Below, in pieces: positions 19,280 through 27,117 of a stretch of DNA of 48,856 bases. The first letter of the stretch is position 1, and each line of letters starts with the position of its first letter. The stretch is from Cognatilysobacter segetis (lineage in GTDB: Bacteria > Pseudomonadota > Gammaproteobacteria > Xanthomonadales > Xanthomonadaceae). The stretch is from NCBI RefSeq assembly GCF_004359965.1, contig NZ_SMRQ01000020.1, positions 1 to 48,856 of the forward strand. The letters run 5' to 3'. The position numbers and the translations under genes are program-made. The notes under the pieces were generated by a model. That model saw nothing but the letters and a program-made list of their open reading frames with translations, was not told the origin of the DNA and made no database searches.

Positions 19280-19327
19280 GTTCTTGCACCGAAGGCGACG
19301 CCAAGTCGGCGCATGCACGCCAAGGTG

Positions 19328-20149
19328 TTACCAGTTGGTTTTGATTGCCGATAGCGGGAACGATTTCGTCAAAAAATTAGTGGTGTCTTCGACCAGTCCG
19401 TGCAATGCAGACGTTCGCCAGACGATGCCTATGTCGGACTCCGCGTTAACGCGGCCGCTGTAGATGCCCAGAAGACGTGTAACTGGGCCGTCGAACACCG
19501 CAGAGTTCCCGCCTTCCAGCGCGACCATTCCGCCGGATCGATGGGCGATGACGGCGGAGCCCGACTGACCCTGTCTGCTACGGCAGTCGATATAAAAAAT
19601 CGGCAAATCACTCGCATTGACTCCGACTTGCGGCTCGCTCGCCACAAATCCAGTCGCCCATATCGGAAGCATCCCTCCGGTGGACATTCCAAATGGGAAT
19701 CCGACAACGCTCACAATGTCTCCGGGAGCGACGGCGATCCTGGGCTCGTCCGTCAGCTCGTACGGATACAAGTCCACCCCTTCGATATTCTTGAGGGGCA
19801 GCGCAACCACATCTGCGCGGCGGCCATGCAGCGGATGCTCTCTCCAGAGCGGCGCCCCGTCTAAAGCGAATAGCGGCTCCTGCCGTGCTTCCCAGACGCC
19901 CAGGCGCCCCGACACGTGGTGGTGAATCACAATATTGTCGGGCACGCCGCCGGTTTTAGACAGAAGCTCGCCGGAATCATTTCGACGACCGGTAACGTTG
20001 TGCCGGTTGGTTAGGAGAAACGCCGTCGCCCCATTCCTTACGACGAAGCCGGTCCCGGTGGAAAGTATTCGGTCGCCAAATCTCATTTCGCAAAGGAGCG
20101 ACTTCACACTTGGCAACTGCACTGCCGGCATTTTTCTAGTCAATCTCAT
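19328..20149 (-). CDS. Trypsin-like serine protease
   Basis: Protein of 273 aa from the ATG at 20149 (a GTG at 20242 and an ATG at 20131 are possible). It has the chymotrypsin-fold triad: H50 in LLTNRHNVTG, D113 in RADVVALPL and S196 in GQSGSAV, all intact. The TGGVPDNIVIHHH and PGDIVSVVGFPFG segments are typical of cytoplasmic trypsin-like peptidases annotated in accessory regions. No signal peptide is visible, so it acts in the cytoplasm if expressed. It follows the GIY-YIG gene on the same strand and is visibly AT-richer than the core genes. It sits between two near-identical direct repeats. A defence or toxin-activation role is inference only. Confidence 0.8.
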   Translation of the reverse strand: MRLTRKMPAVQLPSVKSLLCEMRFGDRILSTGTGFVVRNGATAFLLTNRHNVTGRRNDSGELLSKTGGVPDNIVIHHHVSGRLGVWEARQEPLFALDGAPLWREHPLHGRRADVVALPLKNIEGVDLYPYELTDEPRIAVAPGDIVSVVGFPFGMSTGGMLPIWATGFVASEPQVGVNASDLPIFYIDCRSRQGQSGSAVIAHRSGGMVALEGGNSAVFDGPVTRLLGIYSGRVNAESDIGIVWRTSALHGLVEDTTNFLTKSFPLSAIKTNW

Positions 20150-20236
20150 TACGGGAGGCCTGTCCGTCGAAGCACCATAATCCGCTGCTGTCCATGTCTG
20201 CTTAAGCTCGAACGCAATTGTCGGCGCCGCTAGGCC

Positions 20237-20258
20237 CAGCACGCGTCATGCTGGGCTC
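20237..20258 (+). repeat. Imperfect 22-bp direct repeat, right copy
   Basis: CAGCACGCGTCATGCTGGGC plus TC. It is part of a longer palindrome with 8-bp arms GCCCAGCA (20234-20241) and TGCTGGGC (20249-20256). The possible GTG start of the protease at 20242 falls inside it. Confidence 0.65.
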
Positions 20259-20277
20259 AATGCACGATCCGCGATCG

Positions 20278-21162
20278 CTAGTCGCTTGGGATCTGACCTT
20301 CCCCTGCTTTAGCCCGGACATCGTCGTGGAGTGTCTGCCCGCCAAGTCGCTTCCATTCGAGCCAGCCGTTCGTCGCACTGCCTGTAACACAGTCACCGGC
20401 ACCGCTCGGGGTCTGGAACAACACATCGCGTTCGAACCTAATCTGGTCGCCTTGAACAGTAATCGCACCTTGGCGGAGCAACTTCTCCCGCGCACTGTGC
20501 TTGTAGGAAGGCGTCGTTTGTAGCGGACCTGTCGAGCCCTTAAGCACCACGAAACCCTCTTCCGTGTACTGGCCACGAGCTTCAGCACCCCGCCGAATGC
20601 AGCGGTAAATGTCATCTTCGGCGGGCGCACTGCCCACCGCGCTGCGTTCAGCCTTCTTCGAGAGCTCCTCGAAGAGCGGATGACCGAGCGTCGCGAGAAG
20701 AACCCGAAGCGTCTCGTGGATTTCTGCGCAGTCGGCTTGTAGTGGAGCAGGCGTGTGTGGACGCGCCCCTGTGTTGCCATTGTCCAAGGCGTACCTACCG
20801 ACCTGGCCGGCACGTTGCAGGGAAAGCCATTCCAAGTACGTCGCGTGCGTATTGGTCAGACTGTTGGTAAGGGAAACAGCGACGACTGCGCGATTCCAGA
20901 ATGACTTCGCCGAGTTGTGCTGGATCAATCGCGTCTTCAACGAGCCGGTCTGGCCAATGTAGGCCTTCGGCCCGTCGTCATCCTCACCGAAGAGGAAATA
21001 GACGCCAACCTGGTCCGCTTCCGGCATCCTCAGGAACTCGGCTAGCAGGCTCCGTGGAACTTCGATGACGCGCACGATGCGCGTGGTGATCTCCGCGACC
21101 CTGATCCCTTGCGGATCGCCCAAAGGAAGAAATATCTGAATGGTCTGCGGGTGTGAGGTCAT
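20278..21162 (-). CDS. GIY-YIG nuclease with C-terminal DUF4357 domain
   Basis: Protein of 294 aa. A GIY-YIG domain spans about 48-140: GVY at 53-55, YIG at 68-70, the catalytic arginine in LKTRLIQHN and the metal-binding glutamate in TYLEWLSL, so the active site is intact. The C-terminal part (about 215-285, EEGFVVLKGST...TNGWLEWK) is a DUF4357 domain. This pairing is often found beside type I restriction-modification genes and is thought to be a defence-linked DNA nuclease. Its gene follows the YgjP-like gene by 27 bp on the same strand. The upstream Shine-Dalgarno is weak. Confidence 0.86.
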   Translation of the reverse strand: MTSHPQTIQIFLPLGDPQGIRVAEITTRIVRVIEVPRSLLAEFLRMPEADQVGVYFLFGEDDDGPKAYIGQTGSLKTRLIQHNSAKSFWNRAVVAVSLTNSLTNTHATYLEWLSLQRAGQVGRYALDNGNTGARPHTPAPLQADCAEIHETLRVLLATLGHPLFEELSKKAERSAVGSAPAEDDIYRCIRRGAEARGQYTEEGFVVLKGSTGPLQTTPSYKHSAREKLLRQGAITVQGDQIRFERDVLFQTPSGAGDCVTGSATNGWLEWKRLGGQTLHDDVRAKAGEGQIPSD

Positions 21163-21189
21163 CGGGTGTTTTTCTGATTCGCAATGGGC

Positions 21190-21888
21190 TCAAGCGTCGA
21201 GCGGGAGGTCATTGAGATGGCTCCTGATGTCACGCCACGCGGGCATGACCCGGTTCAACAGTCGCACGAAACCGGGCCCGTGGTTGGGAAATCGAAGGTG
21301 CGCCATCTCATGGAGCACCACGTAGTTCAGACACTCCAGGGGGGCCGCCGCAAGGCGAGTGTTGAGACGAATTGATCCGGCCCGCGGTGTGCAGCTTCCC
21401 CACTTCGTTCGCATGCGTTGTACGTGCAGGCGGCGGACGTGTACTGCGAGCACATCCTCCCAACGACCGATGGCGTCGCGTGCGGCCTGGCGCACCTGCG
21501 ACCGATACCAGCGCTCAAGCAAGTCGCCTCGTTCCTCTGCTGACGTGCCCGACCGTACGTGCAAGTCCAGGGAGCGGTGACGGCGCACGACTACAGGGGG
21601 CCCGTCTCCCTCCACGATGTTCAGCAGGTATCGCCTGCCCCAGAGAAAGTGGCTCTCCCTCGGTACGTACGTCTTGGCGGGAAGCCGGCGCTGCGACCGC
21701 ATCTTCCGTTGCTCCCGCCTGATCCAGGGCAGGTGCCCGATCACAAAGAGACGTATCGCCTCCATTTCCAGGCGGCGGGGCGCGGCGACTCGCACCCGGC
21801 CATCCGGCGGGTAGACACTCAGGTGCAGATGGCGGATGGGCTTGCGCTCCACCTGCACCGCAAGTGCACCGAGCTGCAGCACCTCCAC
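21190..21888 (-). CDS. YgjP-like (DUF45) zinc metallopeptidase
   Basis: Protein of 232 aa with the family segment RMRTKWGSCTPRAGSIRLNTRL. It has a complete zinc site: HEMAH at 193-197 and a third histidine, H203, in FPNH. A GTG at 21888 begins 2 bp after the hsdR stop, so translation is coupled to hsdR. YgjP-like peptidases are common next to hsdR in type I systems. Their role there is not established; processing or turnover of a restriction subunit is a reasonable guess. Confidence 0.87.
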   Translation of the reverse strand: MEVLQLGALAVQVERKPIRHLHLSVYPPDGRVRVAAPRRLEMEAIRLFVIGHLPWIRREQRKMRSQRRLPAKTYVPRESHFLWGRRYLLNIVEGDGPPVVVRRHRSLDLHVRSGTSAEERGDLLERWYRSQVRQAARDAIGRWEDVLAVHVRRLHVQRMRTKWGSCTPRAGSIRLNTRLAAAPLECLNYVVLHEMAHLRFPNHGPGFVRLLNRVMPAWRDIRSHLNDLPLDA

Positions 21889-21890
21889 GG

Positions 21891-24800
21891 TCAGTACTCG
21901 AGCTGCTGCTTGACGATGGTAAACAGTCGCTCTACCTCAGCCTCATTTCCGAGCAGTTGATACATCGCCTGCTTGATGATGTTTTCCTTCGGGATCGAGC
22001 CACGCCAGCCCGCTGGACGGACCTCACGGATGGCCGTATCGAGTTGCAGCGCAAGGCTCATCTTCGGGTCGCCGTAGGTCGCGCTAGGCTCGGCCTGCTT
22101 GGCGCCCGATGCCTCTTCTGCAGCGATGTTGTTGTACAGAGCCCGCTTCCCGGGCGTGTCTAGTTCCGCGATGCCATCGATCGAGATGCCGGCCCGAACC
22201 TGCTTGGCGATGTCAGCGATCTTCTTCAAATACTCCTCGTAGGCGATGGCCTTCTCCCGTCGCAGCCGGATCACCTCGTCGAGCAGAGCCGACATGCGCT
22301 CATAGAAGGCAGGATCGCTCGCCTCTACCTTGATGATGTGGCTGCGAACGTTGTTCTCGATCATTTCGGCCACTGCTTCGTGGTTGCCTTTCATGCTGCC
22401 GAGCCGATCATGGATCGCCTCGGCGATGCCGGTCTTGACGATCAGGTCCAGCAGGCCGATGCCGTCGAACGGAGAAATGGTGCGCGGCTGCTCGGCTTGG
22501 ACGTAGGTGTCCAGCAGGTGCCGCATGTCCGCCTCGTAGGGTTTGAGGTCGAGCGCCTCACCGCTGGCCAGGCGCACGGTCTCACGGACATCGGCGTAGT
22601 GCTTGACCAGCTTGCCGATACGCGCCGACTCCTCGGCCGTGTAGCCGGCAGCGGTGAGGTCGTCAGCTAGATTGGCGTAAGCACGGGTCAACGCCGCGAC
22701 ACCCTTGTAAAGCGCAGCACGGCGCGGTTCCCGCTCGCGGAGATCGGTCGAGATCTCGGTGTTTCCGCAGAAGTAGTGAATGTGCTGCAGCTCGCCACCG
22801 GGCTCGGAAACACCCTCGCACAGCATGTGCAGCTGCTCCAGCGCATCGTCCAGGCGCTCGCGCCCCTTCTGCAGGCGGTCATGCAGCATGACCTCCGGGT
22901 CAGCGCCCCCCGCGCTGTGGTCAAGCTCGGAGCTGTACACCGCGATCGCGTTCTCGACCTTCTTGAACAGGTCCTTGTAGTCGACGATGTAGCCGAACTC
23001 CTTGTCCTCGCCATCGAGCCGGTTCGTGCGGCAGATGGCCTGGAACAGGCCGTGGTCCTGCATGGACTTGTCGATGTAGAGGAAGGTGCAAGGCGGTGCG
23101 TCGAAGCCGGTCAGCAGCTTGTCCACCACGACCAGCAGCTGCATGTTTGCCGGCTGCTTGATGAAGCGCGCCTTCGCCTGCTCCTCGTAGGTTTCCGTCC
23201 GGCTCATACCCGGCCGGGGCTCGATGTCCTTCAGCAGCTCGGTGTAGGTGTTGTAGATGAACTGCTGGTCGGTCTCGGTGTTGGCGCCGGTCTCGTCGAG
23301 GGTGACGTGCCGGGCCTGGGGATCGTAGGACGTGACCACCGCGCAGCGGCCCTTGAACGGACTCGCCTGCAGCAGGCTGTAGTAGCGGCAGGCCTCGTAG
23401 ATGCTGGACGCCACCAGGATCGCATTGCCCCGGCCGCTGCTCAGGCGCGGTCGCTTCTTGAAGTCGAGGATGATGTCCTGGATGACCTTGCGCAGCCTCG
23501 ACTCCGAGCTCAGCACCCGCTGCATGGTGCCCCACTGCTGGCGCAGCTCGGCCTTTTGCCAGTCGTTGAGACCCTTGGAGACGAGCGCGAACCACTCGTC
23601 CACCGCTTCCTGCGAGGTCAGGCGCTGGTCGATGTCGCGGGCCTCGTAGACGAGATCGAGCACCACCTCGTCCTCCACCGCCTCGCTGAACTTGTAGGTG
23701 TGGATGTAGCCGCCGAACACCTCCAGGCTCGTCTCGCGGTCTTTCTTCAGCAGCGGCGTGCCGGTGAAGCCGATGAAGACGGCATTCGGCAGCAGTGCCT
23801 TCATCACCCGGTGCAGGCGCCCGCTCTGGGTGCGGTGGCATTCGTCCACGAAGACGAAGATCTCGCCGGCCGCCGGACTGGGCTGGCTTTCCAGTTCGCG
23901 GATGAAGGCCTCGAAGGCCTTGCTGTCGCGGCCCTTGGCATCCAGCCCGAACTTGTGCACCAGCGAGCACAACAGGCGCGGCGTGGCCTGCGCGAGCTGC
24001 TGCATCAAGTTGCGTCCGCTGGTGGTGCGGTGGATGGTTTCGCCCGCCGCCTCGAACACCTGCTTGATCTGCTTGTCCAGCTCGTCGCGGTCGGTAATGA
24101 CGACCACGCGCGCCTGCGGGTTGTTCTCCAAGATCCATTTGGCCAGCAGCACCATGGTGATGCTCTTGCCGCTGCCCTGGGTATGCCAGAGGATGCCGCC
24201 CTGCCGGCGCCGCACATGCTCCTGCGCCGCCTTAATCCCGAAGTACTGGTGAACCCGCGGCAGCTTCTTGATGCCGCCGTCGAACAGCACGAAGTCGTGC
24301 ATCAGCTCGATCAGGCGGTCCTTGCGGCAGATCTTCAGCAGGTACTTGTCGAGCTTGTAGCCGGCGTTGTCCTGCTCGTCCTCCTTCCAGGCGAGGAACA
24401 TCTTTTCCGGCGTGCCGACCGTGCCATAGCGCAGGCCCTCCGAATCGTTGCCGGCGAACACGAACTGCACCGTGCTGAAGAAGGCCGCGTTGAACTCGGG
24501 CTGCTGGTTGGACAGGCTCTGGCGGATGCCGTCGCCCAGGCTCACGCGGCTGTTCTTCAGCTCGATGACCCCCACCGCGATGCCGTTCACGTACAGCACC
24601 AGATCCGGGCGCCGTTCGTGGCCGCCCTTGAGGGTGACCTCCTCGGCGATGACGAAGTCGTTCTCCTCGACGCGAGCCGGGTCCCACTCGATCAGCGGGA
24701 TGGTCTCGGTGACCTTGCCGGCCTCGACCTTCACGGGCACCCCGTAGCGCAGCAGCCGATAGACCGCGTGGTTGCTGTCGTAGAGGCTGCGGCCGTGGTG

Positions 24801-25031
24801 GTTGGCCTCGGTGCGCAGGCGCTGGAGCGCCGCCGTGATCTCGGGGCCGGAGTGGCCGCGGCCCTGCAGCCAGGCGGCCAGCCGGCCCTCCTCGATGTTG
24901 CTGTTGGCCCGCTCCGACCAGTCGCCCAGGTAGGTGTACCCGAGCCGGTCGCGGAACAGCTCGATGACCCGTTGCTGGGTGGCCCGCTCGGGCTTGCCGA
25001 CGGTCCCCTCCACGACGTGCTCTCCGCTCAC
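21891..25031 (-). CDS. hsdR: Type I restriction enzyme R subunit
   Basis: Translocating endonuclease subunit that cuts unmodified DNA, 1046 aa. It has an N-terminal PD-(D/E)xK nuclease with D143 and E157-L-K159 in IELKN. The SF2 motor has Walker A HTQGSGKS (283-290), the DECH box FVFVDECHR (396-399), the FTGTPLL motif and KLLTGFDAPP. A helical C-terminal domain follows. The GTG at 25031 is chosen because it is preceded by a G-rich ribosome-binding site and matches the family start (GTVGKPERATQQRVI); the frame runs to 25217 but that part does not look conserved. All motor and nuclease motifs are intact, so it should be active with HsdM and HsdS. Confidence 0.96.
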   Translation of the reverse strand: MSGEHVVEGTVGKPERATQQRVIELFRDRLGYTYLGDWSERANSNIEEGRLAAWLQGRGHSGPEITAALQRLRTEANHHGRSLYDSNHAVYRLLRYGVPVKVEAGKVTETIPLIEWDPARVEENDFVIAEEVTLKGGHERRPDLVLYVNGIAVGVIELKNSRVSLGDGIRQSLSNQQPEFNAAFFSTVQFVFAGNDSEGLRYGTVGTPEKMFLAWKEDEQDNAGYKLDKYLLKICRKDRLIELMHDFVLFDGGIKKLPRVHQYFGIKAAQEHVRRRQGGILWHTQGSGKSITMVLLAKWILENNPQARVVVITDRDELDKQIKQVFEAAGETIHRTTSGRNLMQQLAQATPRLLCSLVHKFGLDAKGRDSKAFEAFIRELESQPSPAAGEIFVFVDECHRTQSGRLHRVMKALLPNAVFIGFTGTPLLKKDRETSLEVFGGYIHTYKFSEAVEDEVVLDLVYEARDIDQRLTSQEAVDEWFALVSKGLNDWQKAELRQQWGTMQRVLSSESRLRKVIQDIILDFKKRPRLSSGRGNAILVASSIYEACRYYSLLQASPFKGRCAVVTSYDPQARHVTLDETGANTETDQQFIYNTYTELLKDIEPRPGMSRTETYEEQAKARFIKQPANMQLLVVVDKLLTGFDAPPCTFLYIDKSMQDHGLFQAICRTNRLDGEDKEFGYIVDYKDLFKKVENAIAVYSSELDHSAGGADPEVMLHDRLQKGRERLDDALEQLHMLCEGVSEPGGELQHIHYFCGNTEISTDLREREPRRAALYKGVAALTRAYANLADDLTAAGYTAEESARIGKLVKHYADVRETVRLASGEALDLKPYEADMRHLLDTYVQAEQPRTISPFDGIGLLDLIVKTGIAEAIHDRLGSMKGNHEAVAEMIENNVRSHIIKVEASDPAFYERMSALLDEVIRLRREKAIAYEEYLKKIADIAKQVRAGISIDGIAELDTPGKRALYNNIAAEEASGAKQAEPSATYGDPKMSLALQLDTAIREVRPAGWRGSIPKENIIKQAMYQLLGNEAEVERLFTIVKQQLEY

Positions 25032-25090
25032 ATCCGCCCCCTGTTCATCCGCGGCCGGCAGCGTTGGCCGGCCATGCAGGCCTGCAACGG

Positions 25091-25096
25091 TATACT
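25091..25096 (+). promoter_or_regulatory. -10-like element before the small plus-strand ORF
   Basis: TATACT in the context GGTATACTGG, 32 nt before the ATG at 25129. No good -35 at normal spacing. It supports independent, plus-strand expression of the putative antitoxin. Confidence 0.4.
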
Positions 25097-25128
25097 GGCC
25101 CTGTCCGTTCCGACACCGGAAAACCTCC

Positions 25129-25293
25129 ATGGCCGCCACGCCGCGCACGCCCAAAGCCCCGAGCCGCCGCGAGATCGCGCGCGCCGTGGCGAGCTCGACG
25201 GCGATCGAGACGGGCAAGCCGGTGAAGGCACTGGAGAAGAAGCTGCTGGCGCCGCGCCCGGCGCATCTGCGCGAGCTGAAGCTCGCCCGCTGA
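25129..25293 (+). CDS. Small basic protein, possible Fic antitoxin
   Basis: ORF of 54 codons on the plus strand in the 266-bp gap between fic and hsdR, ending 4 bp from the fic stop (convergent). The protein is helical and basic. Its middle, ARAVASSTAIETGKPVKALE, resembles the inhibitory helix of class I Fic antitoxins of the VbhA type, whose motif is S/T-x-x-x-E-G/N; here S-T-A-I-E is followed by T. The Fic protein next door has no such motif of its own, so an outside antitoxin is expected. A TATACT element lies upstream. The antisense placement is unusual for an antitoxin. Coding is likely; the function is inference. Confidence 0.6.
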   Translation: MAATPRTPKAPSRREIARAVASSTAIETGKPVKALEKKLLAPRPAHLRELKLAR

Positions 25294-25297
25294 GGCG

Positions 25298-25924
25298 TCA
25301 GTCCGCGTCACTGCCGAGCGCCTGCGCGACCAGCGCGCGCATCGGCACATAGTCCCCGCCCTGCCCCGTCCGGATCGCCGCAAAGTAGCGCGGCTTGTCC
25401 GCGTCCCAGGCGCTGTAGTCGAGTGGTGCGCGCCCGGCCTGCACCGCCATCACGTCGGCCAGCAGGCGCGCGAGCCGGCCGTTCCCCTCGCGGAACGGGT
25501 GGATCAGGATCAGTTCGACATGGCAGATGGCGATCGCCTCCGCGAGCGTCATGTCGTCCAGCGCGACGCATGGCGTGTACCGCTGCAGGTATTCGCGCTG
25601 GAAGGTGGCAAGCAGCCCCTGCAGCAGAGCGGCGTTGGCGAACATGAAACCGCCCTTGCTGACGTTGACCGTACGCAGCTGTCCCGCCCAGTCGTAGACG
25701 TTGCCGAGCCAGCGGCGGCGCCAGTTGAACAGGTCGGCCACCGTCAGTACGCGTTGCGGCAGTTCGTCGACGAGTACGGACGTGTAGAGGTCGCCGAGCA
25801 GCAGCAGCGCCGCCTCGGCGATCTCGTCGGCGGCGGCGAGGCCGAGCCGGTTGGCAAGCACCTCGCCGTCGGAGCCGGGCTGGGCGGCACCTTGCACACC
25901 GTCAACGCGGTAGCGCCCGCTCAC
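25298..25924 (-). CDS. Fic family AMP/nucleotidyl transferase
   Basis: Protein of 208 aa with the intact Fic motif HPFREGNGR at 142-150, catalytic H142. The upstream beta-hairpin region YDWAGQLRTVNVSKGG positions the target. Fic enzymes transfer AMP or another nucleotide part to protein hydroxyls and often act as toxins. No S/T-x-x-x-E-G/N inhibitory helix is seen in either terminus, which suggests a class I enzyme controlled by a separate antitoxin. The GTG start overlaps the hsdS stop by 4 bp, so it is made from the same transcript as the modification enzyme. Its targets are unknown. Confidence 0.9.
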   Translation of the reverse strand: MSGRYRVDGVQGAAQPGSDGEVLANRLGLAAADEIAEAALLLLGDLYTSVLVDELPQRVLTVADLFNWRRRWLGNVYDWAGQLRTVNVSKGGFMFANAALLQGLLATFQREYLQRYTPCVALDDMTLAEAIAICHVELILIHPFREGNGRLARLLADVMAVQAGRAPLDYSAWDADKPRYFAAIRTGQGGDYVPMRALVAQALGSDAD

Positions 25925-27117
25925 GCTGCGGCGTCCACCGGGAGGCGGATTGCGCCAGTAAGCAGGGCCTGCATCATGCCGTCCTTGAGCTGCCAGGCTT
26001 TGGCGAGCTTTCCTTCCAAAGCTCCAATTTCAGCGTCCATTTCCGCCAGAACCAACGCGATCGCCTGCTGCTCCGACAGCTCTGGTAGCGCAAATTCCAG
26101 CTTCAGAAGCGCAGTCTTCGAGAGGTTGTAACGCGTTGCTCCCTGCGCCAAAGACTTGACCAGTTCGCGCCCCTGATTGCTGCGGAAGTAATAGGCCAGA
26201 AATAGACGGTCGACTGGCGCATTTGATTTGACCCGAAAGCCGAAGCAGAAGCTGTTGAGGTAAAGATCCGGCACATCTACGTCGAGCAGCGAGCACAGCC
26301 CAACTTCTTCGGGCGTCTCGGATGAGCCATTGAAGAACAGATCGCCCTTTAAAGCCTTGCTCTGCACTTCCCCCGCTCGGACGTCGACCGCTTGGAACCC
26401 ATCGACATCGAGCAAGACGCTTGCCATCACACCCATGAAAGTGATGAAGCGAGCTGCACCGTGTCCGAAGTCCTTCTTGACCTTGCCTGTCAGGCCCCCA
26501 TACGTCGCACCGAATTCCCCAAGCCTGTGTGTCGTCCACTTGTCGGTAAATCCAGGAAGGCGCTTCCTGCCGGTGAGCAGCTCCTGCATGGTGCCTTGCT
26601 TGATCTGGCGCTTCTTTGCAAGAAGGTCCCGCAGCGACTGAATCCAAGCATCGGCAGTGGACAGCGCTTCGGATATCCGGTGCTGCTCATTCTTGTCGCT
26701 TGGAACAACCACGCGGAACGTATGCGCGTCGCTCCTGTTTAGCGTAGGGACGCCTGAGCCTGACGCAAAACGCTCGAAACCTATTGCGGCGAAAAGGTGG
26801 TAGACGAACCGAGGCACGTTGCCACAAAAACTGGTAACCCACAGGCTAGTGTTATGTGGCCAGAAGTCGCCCTCGACATAGTGCACCTTCCCCAGCGTTC
26901 CGGACCGCCCAGTCACAACACCGGGGCCTTTCACCATCGCGCGGTTGTGAAAGCTTTCGATTCCGTTGGAGTAAACAACCGGAACCGCTCCTTCCCGGCG
27001 TTTTGATCTAGGCAGATCAAAGCCTCGCTGCAATGGCGCCACTTCCCGCAGACTGCACGACACCCAGCCTTTCGGATGGCAGTCGTCGGTCGCCGAAGCA
27101 CTGAGTGTCACGTCCAC
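25921..27117 (-). CDS. hsdS: Type I restriction-modification specificity subunit
   Basis: DNA-recognition subunit of 398 aa with two target-recognition domains (about 15-150 and 195-350). Each is followed by a conserved helix: QRISEAL-like in DKNEQHRISEALSTADAWI and the related SEQQAIALVLAEMDAEIGAL. The repeated ending KKRQIKQGTMQELLTGRKRLPG / WQLKDGMMQALLTGAIRLP is typical. Start GTG overlaps the hsdM stop by 10 bp and its stop overlaps fic. Base composition is lower in GC than hsdM and the core genes, as usual for exchanged recognition domains. The target sequence cannot be predicted by eye. Confidence 0.94.
   Translation of the reverse strand: MDVTLSASATDDCHPKGWVSCSLREVAPLQRGFDLPRSKRREGAVPVVYSNGIESFHNRAMVKGPGVVTGRSGTLGKVHYVEGDFWPHNTSLWVTSFCGNVPRFVYHLFAAIGFERFASGSGVPTLNRSDAHTFRVVVPSDKNEQHRISEALSTADAWIQSLRDLLAKKRQIKQGTMQELLTGRKRLPGFTDKWTTHRLGEFGATYGGLTGKVKKDFGHGAARFITFMGVMASVLLDVDGFQAVDVRAGEVQSKALKGDLFFNGSSETPEEVGLCSLLDVDVPDLYLNSFCFGFRVKSNAPVDRLFLAYYFRSNQGRELVKSLAQGATRYNLSKTALLKLEFALPELSEQQAIALVLAEMDAEIGALEGKLAKAWQLKDGMMQALLTGAIRLPVDAAA

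Noticed and set aside
19253-19280. Resemblance of the left direct repeat to the anticodon arm of the tRNA-Met at 45896 (GAGCACAGCAC...ATGCTGGG)
   Set aside because: The anticodon loop differs, no T arm or acceptor stem can be built around it, and the D-arm-like ATGTAGC upstream has the wrong spacing. A palindrome explains the match.
25032-25217. N-terminal extension of hsdR
   Set aside because: The extra 62 residues do not resemble HsdR and overlap the small plus-strand ORF; the GTG at 25031 fits the family start and has a better ribosome-binding site.
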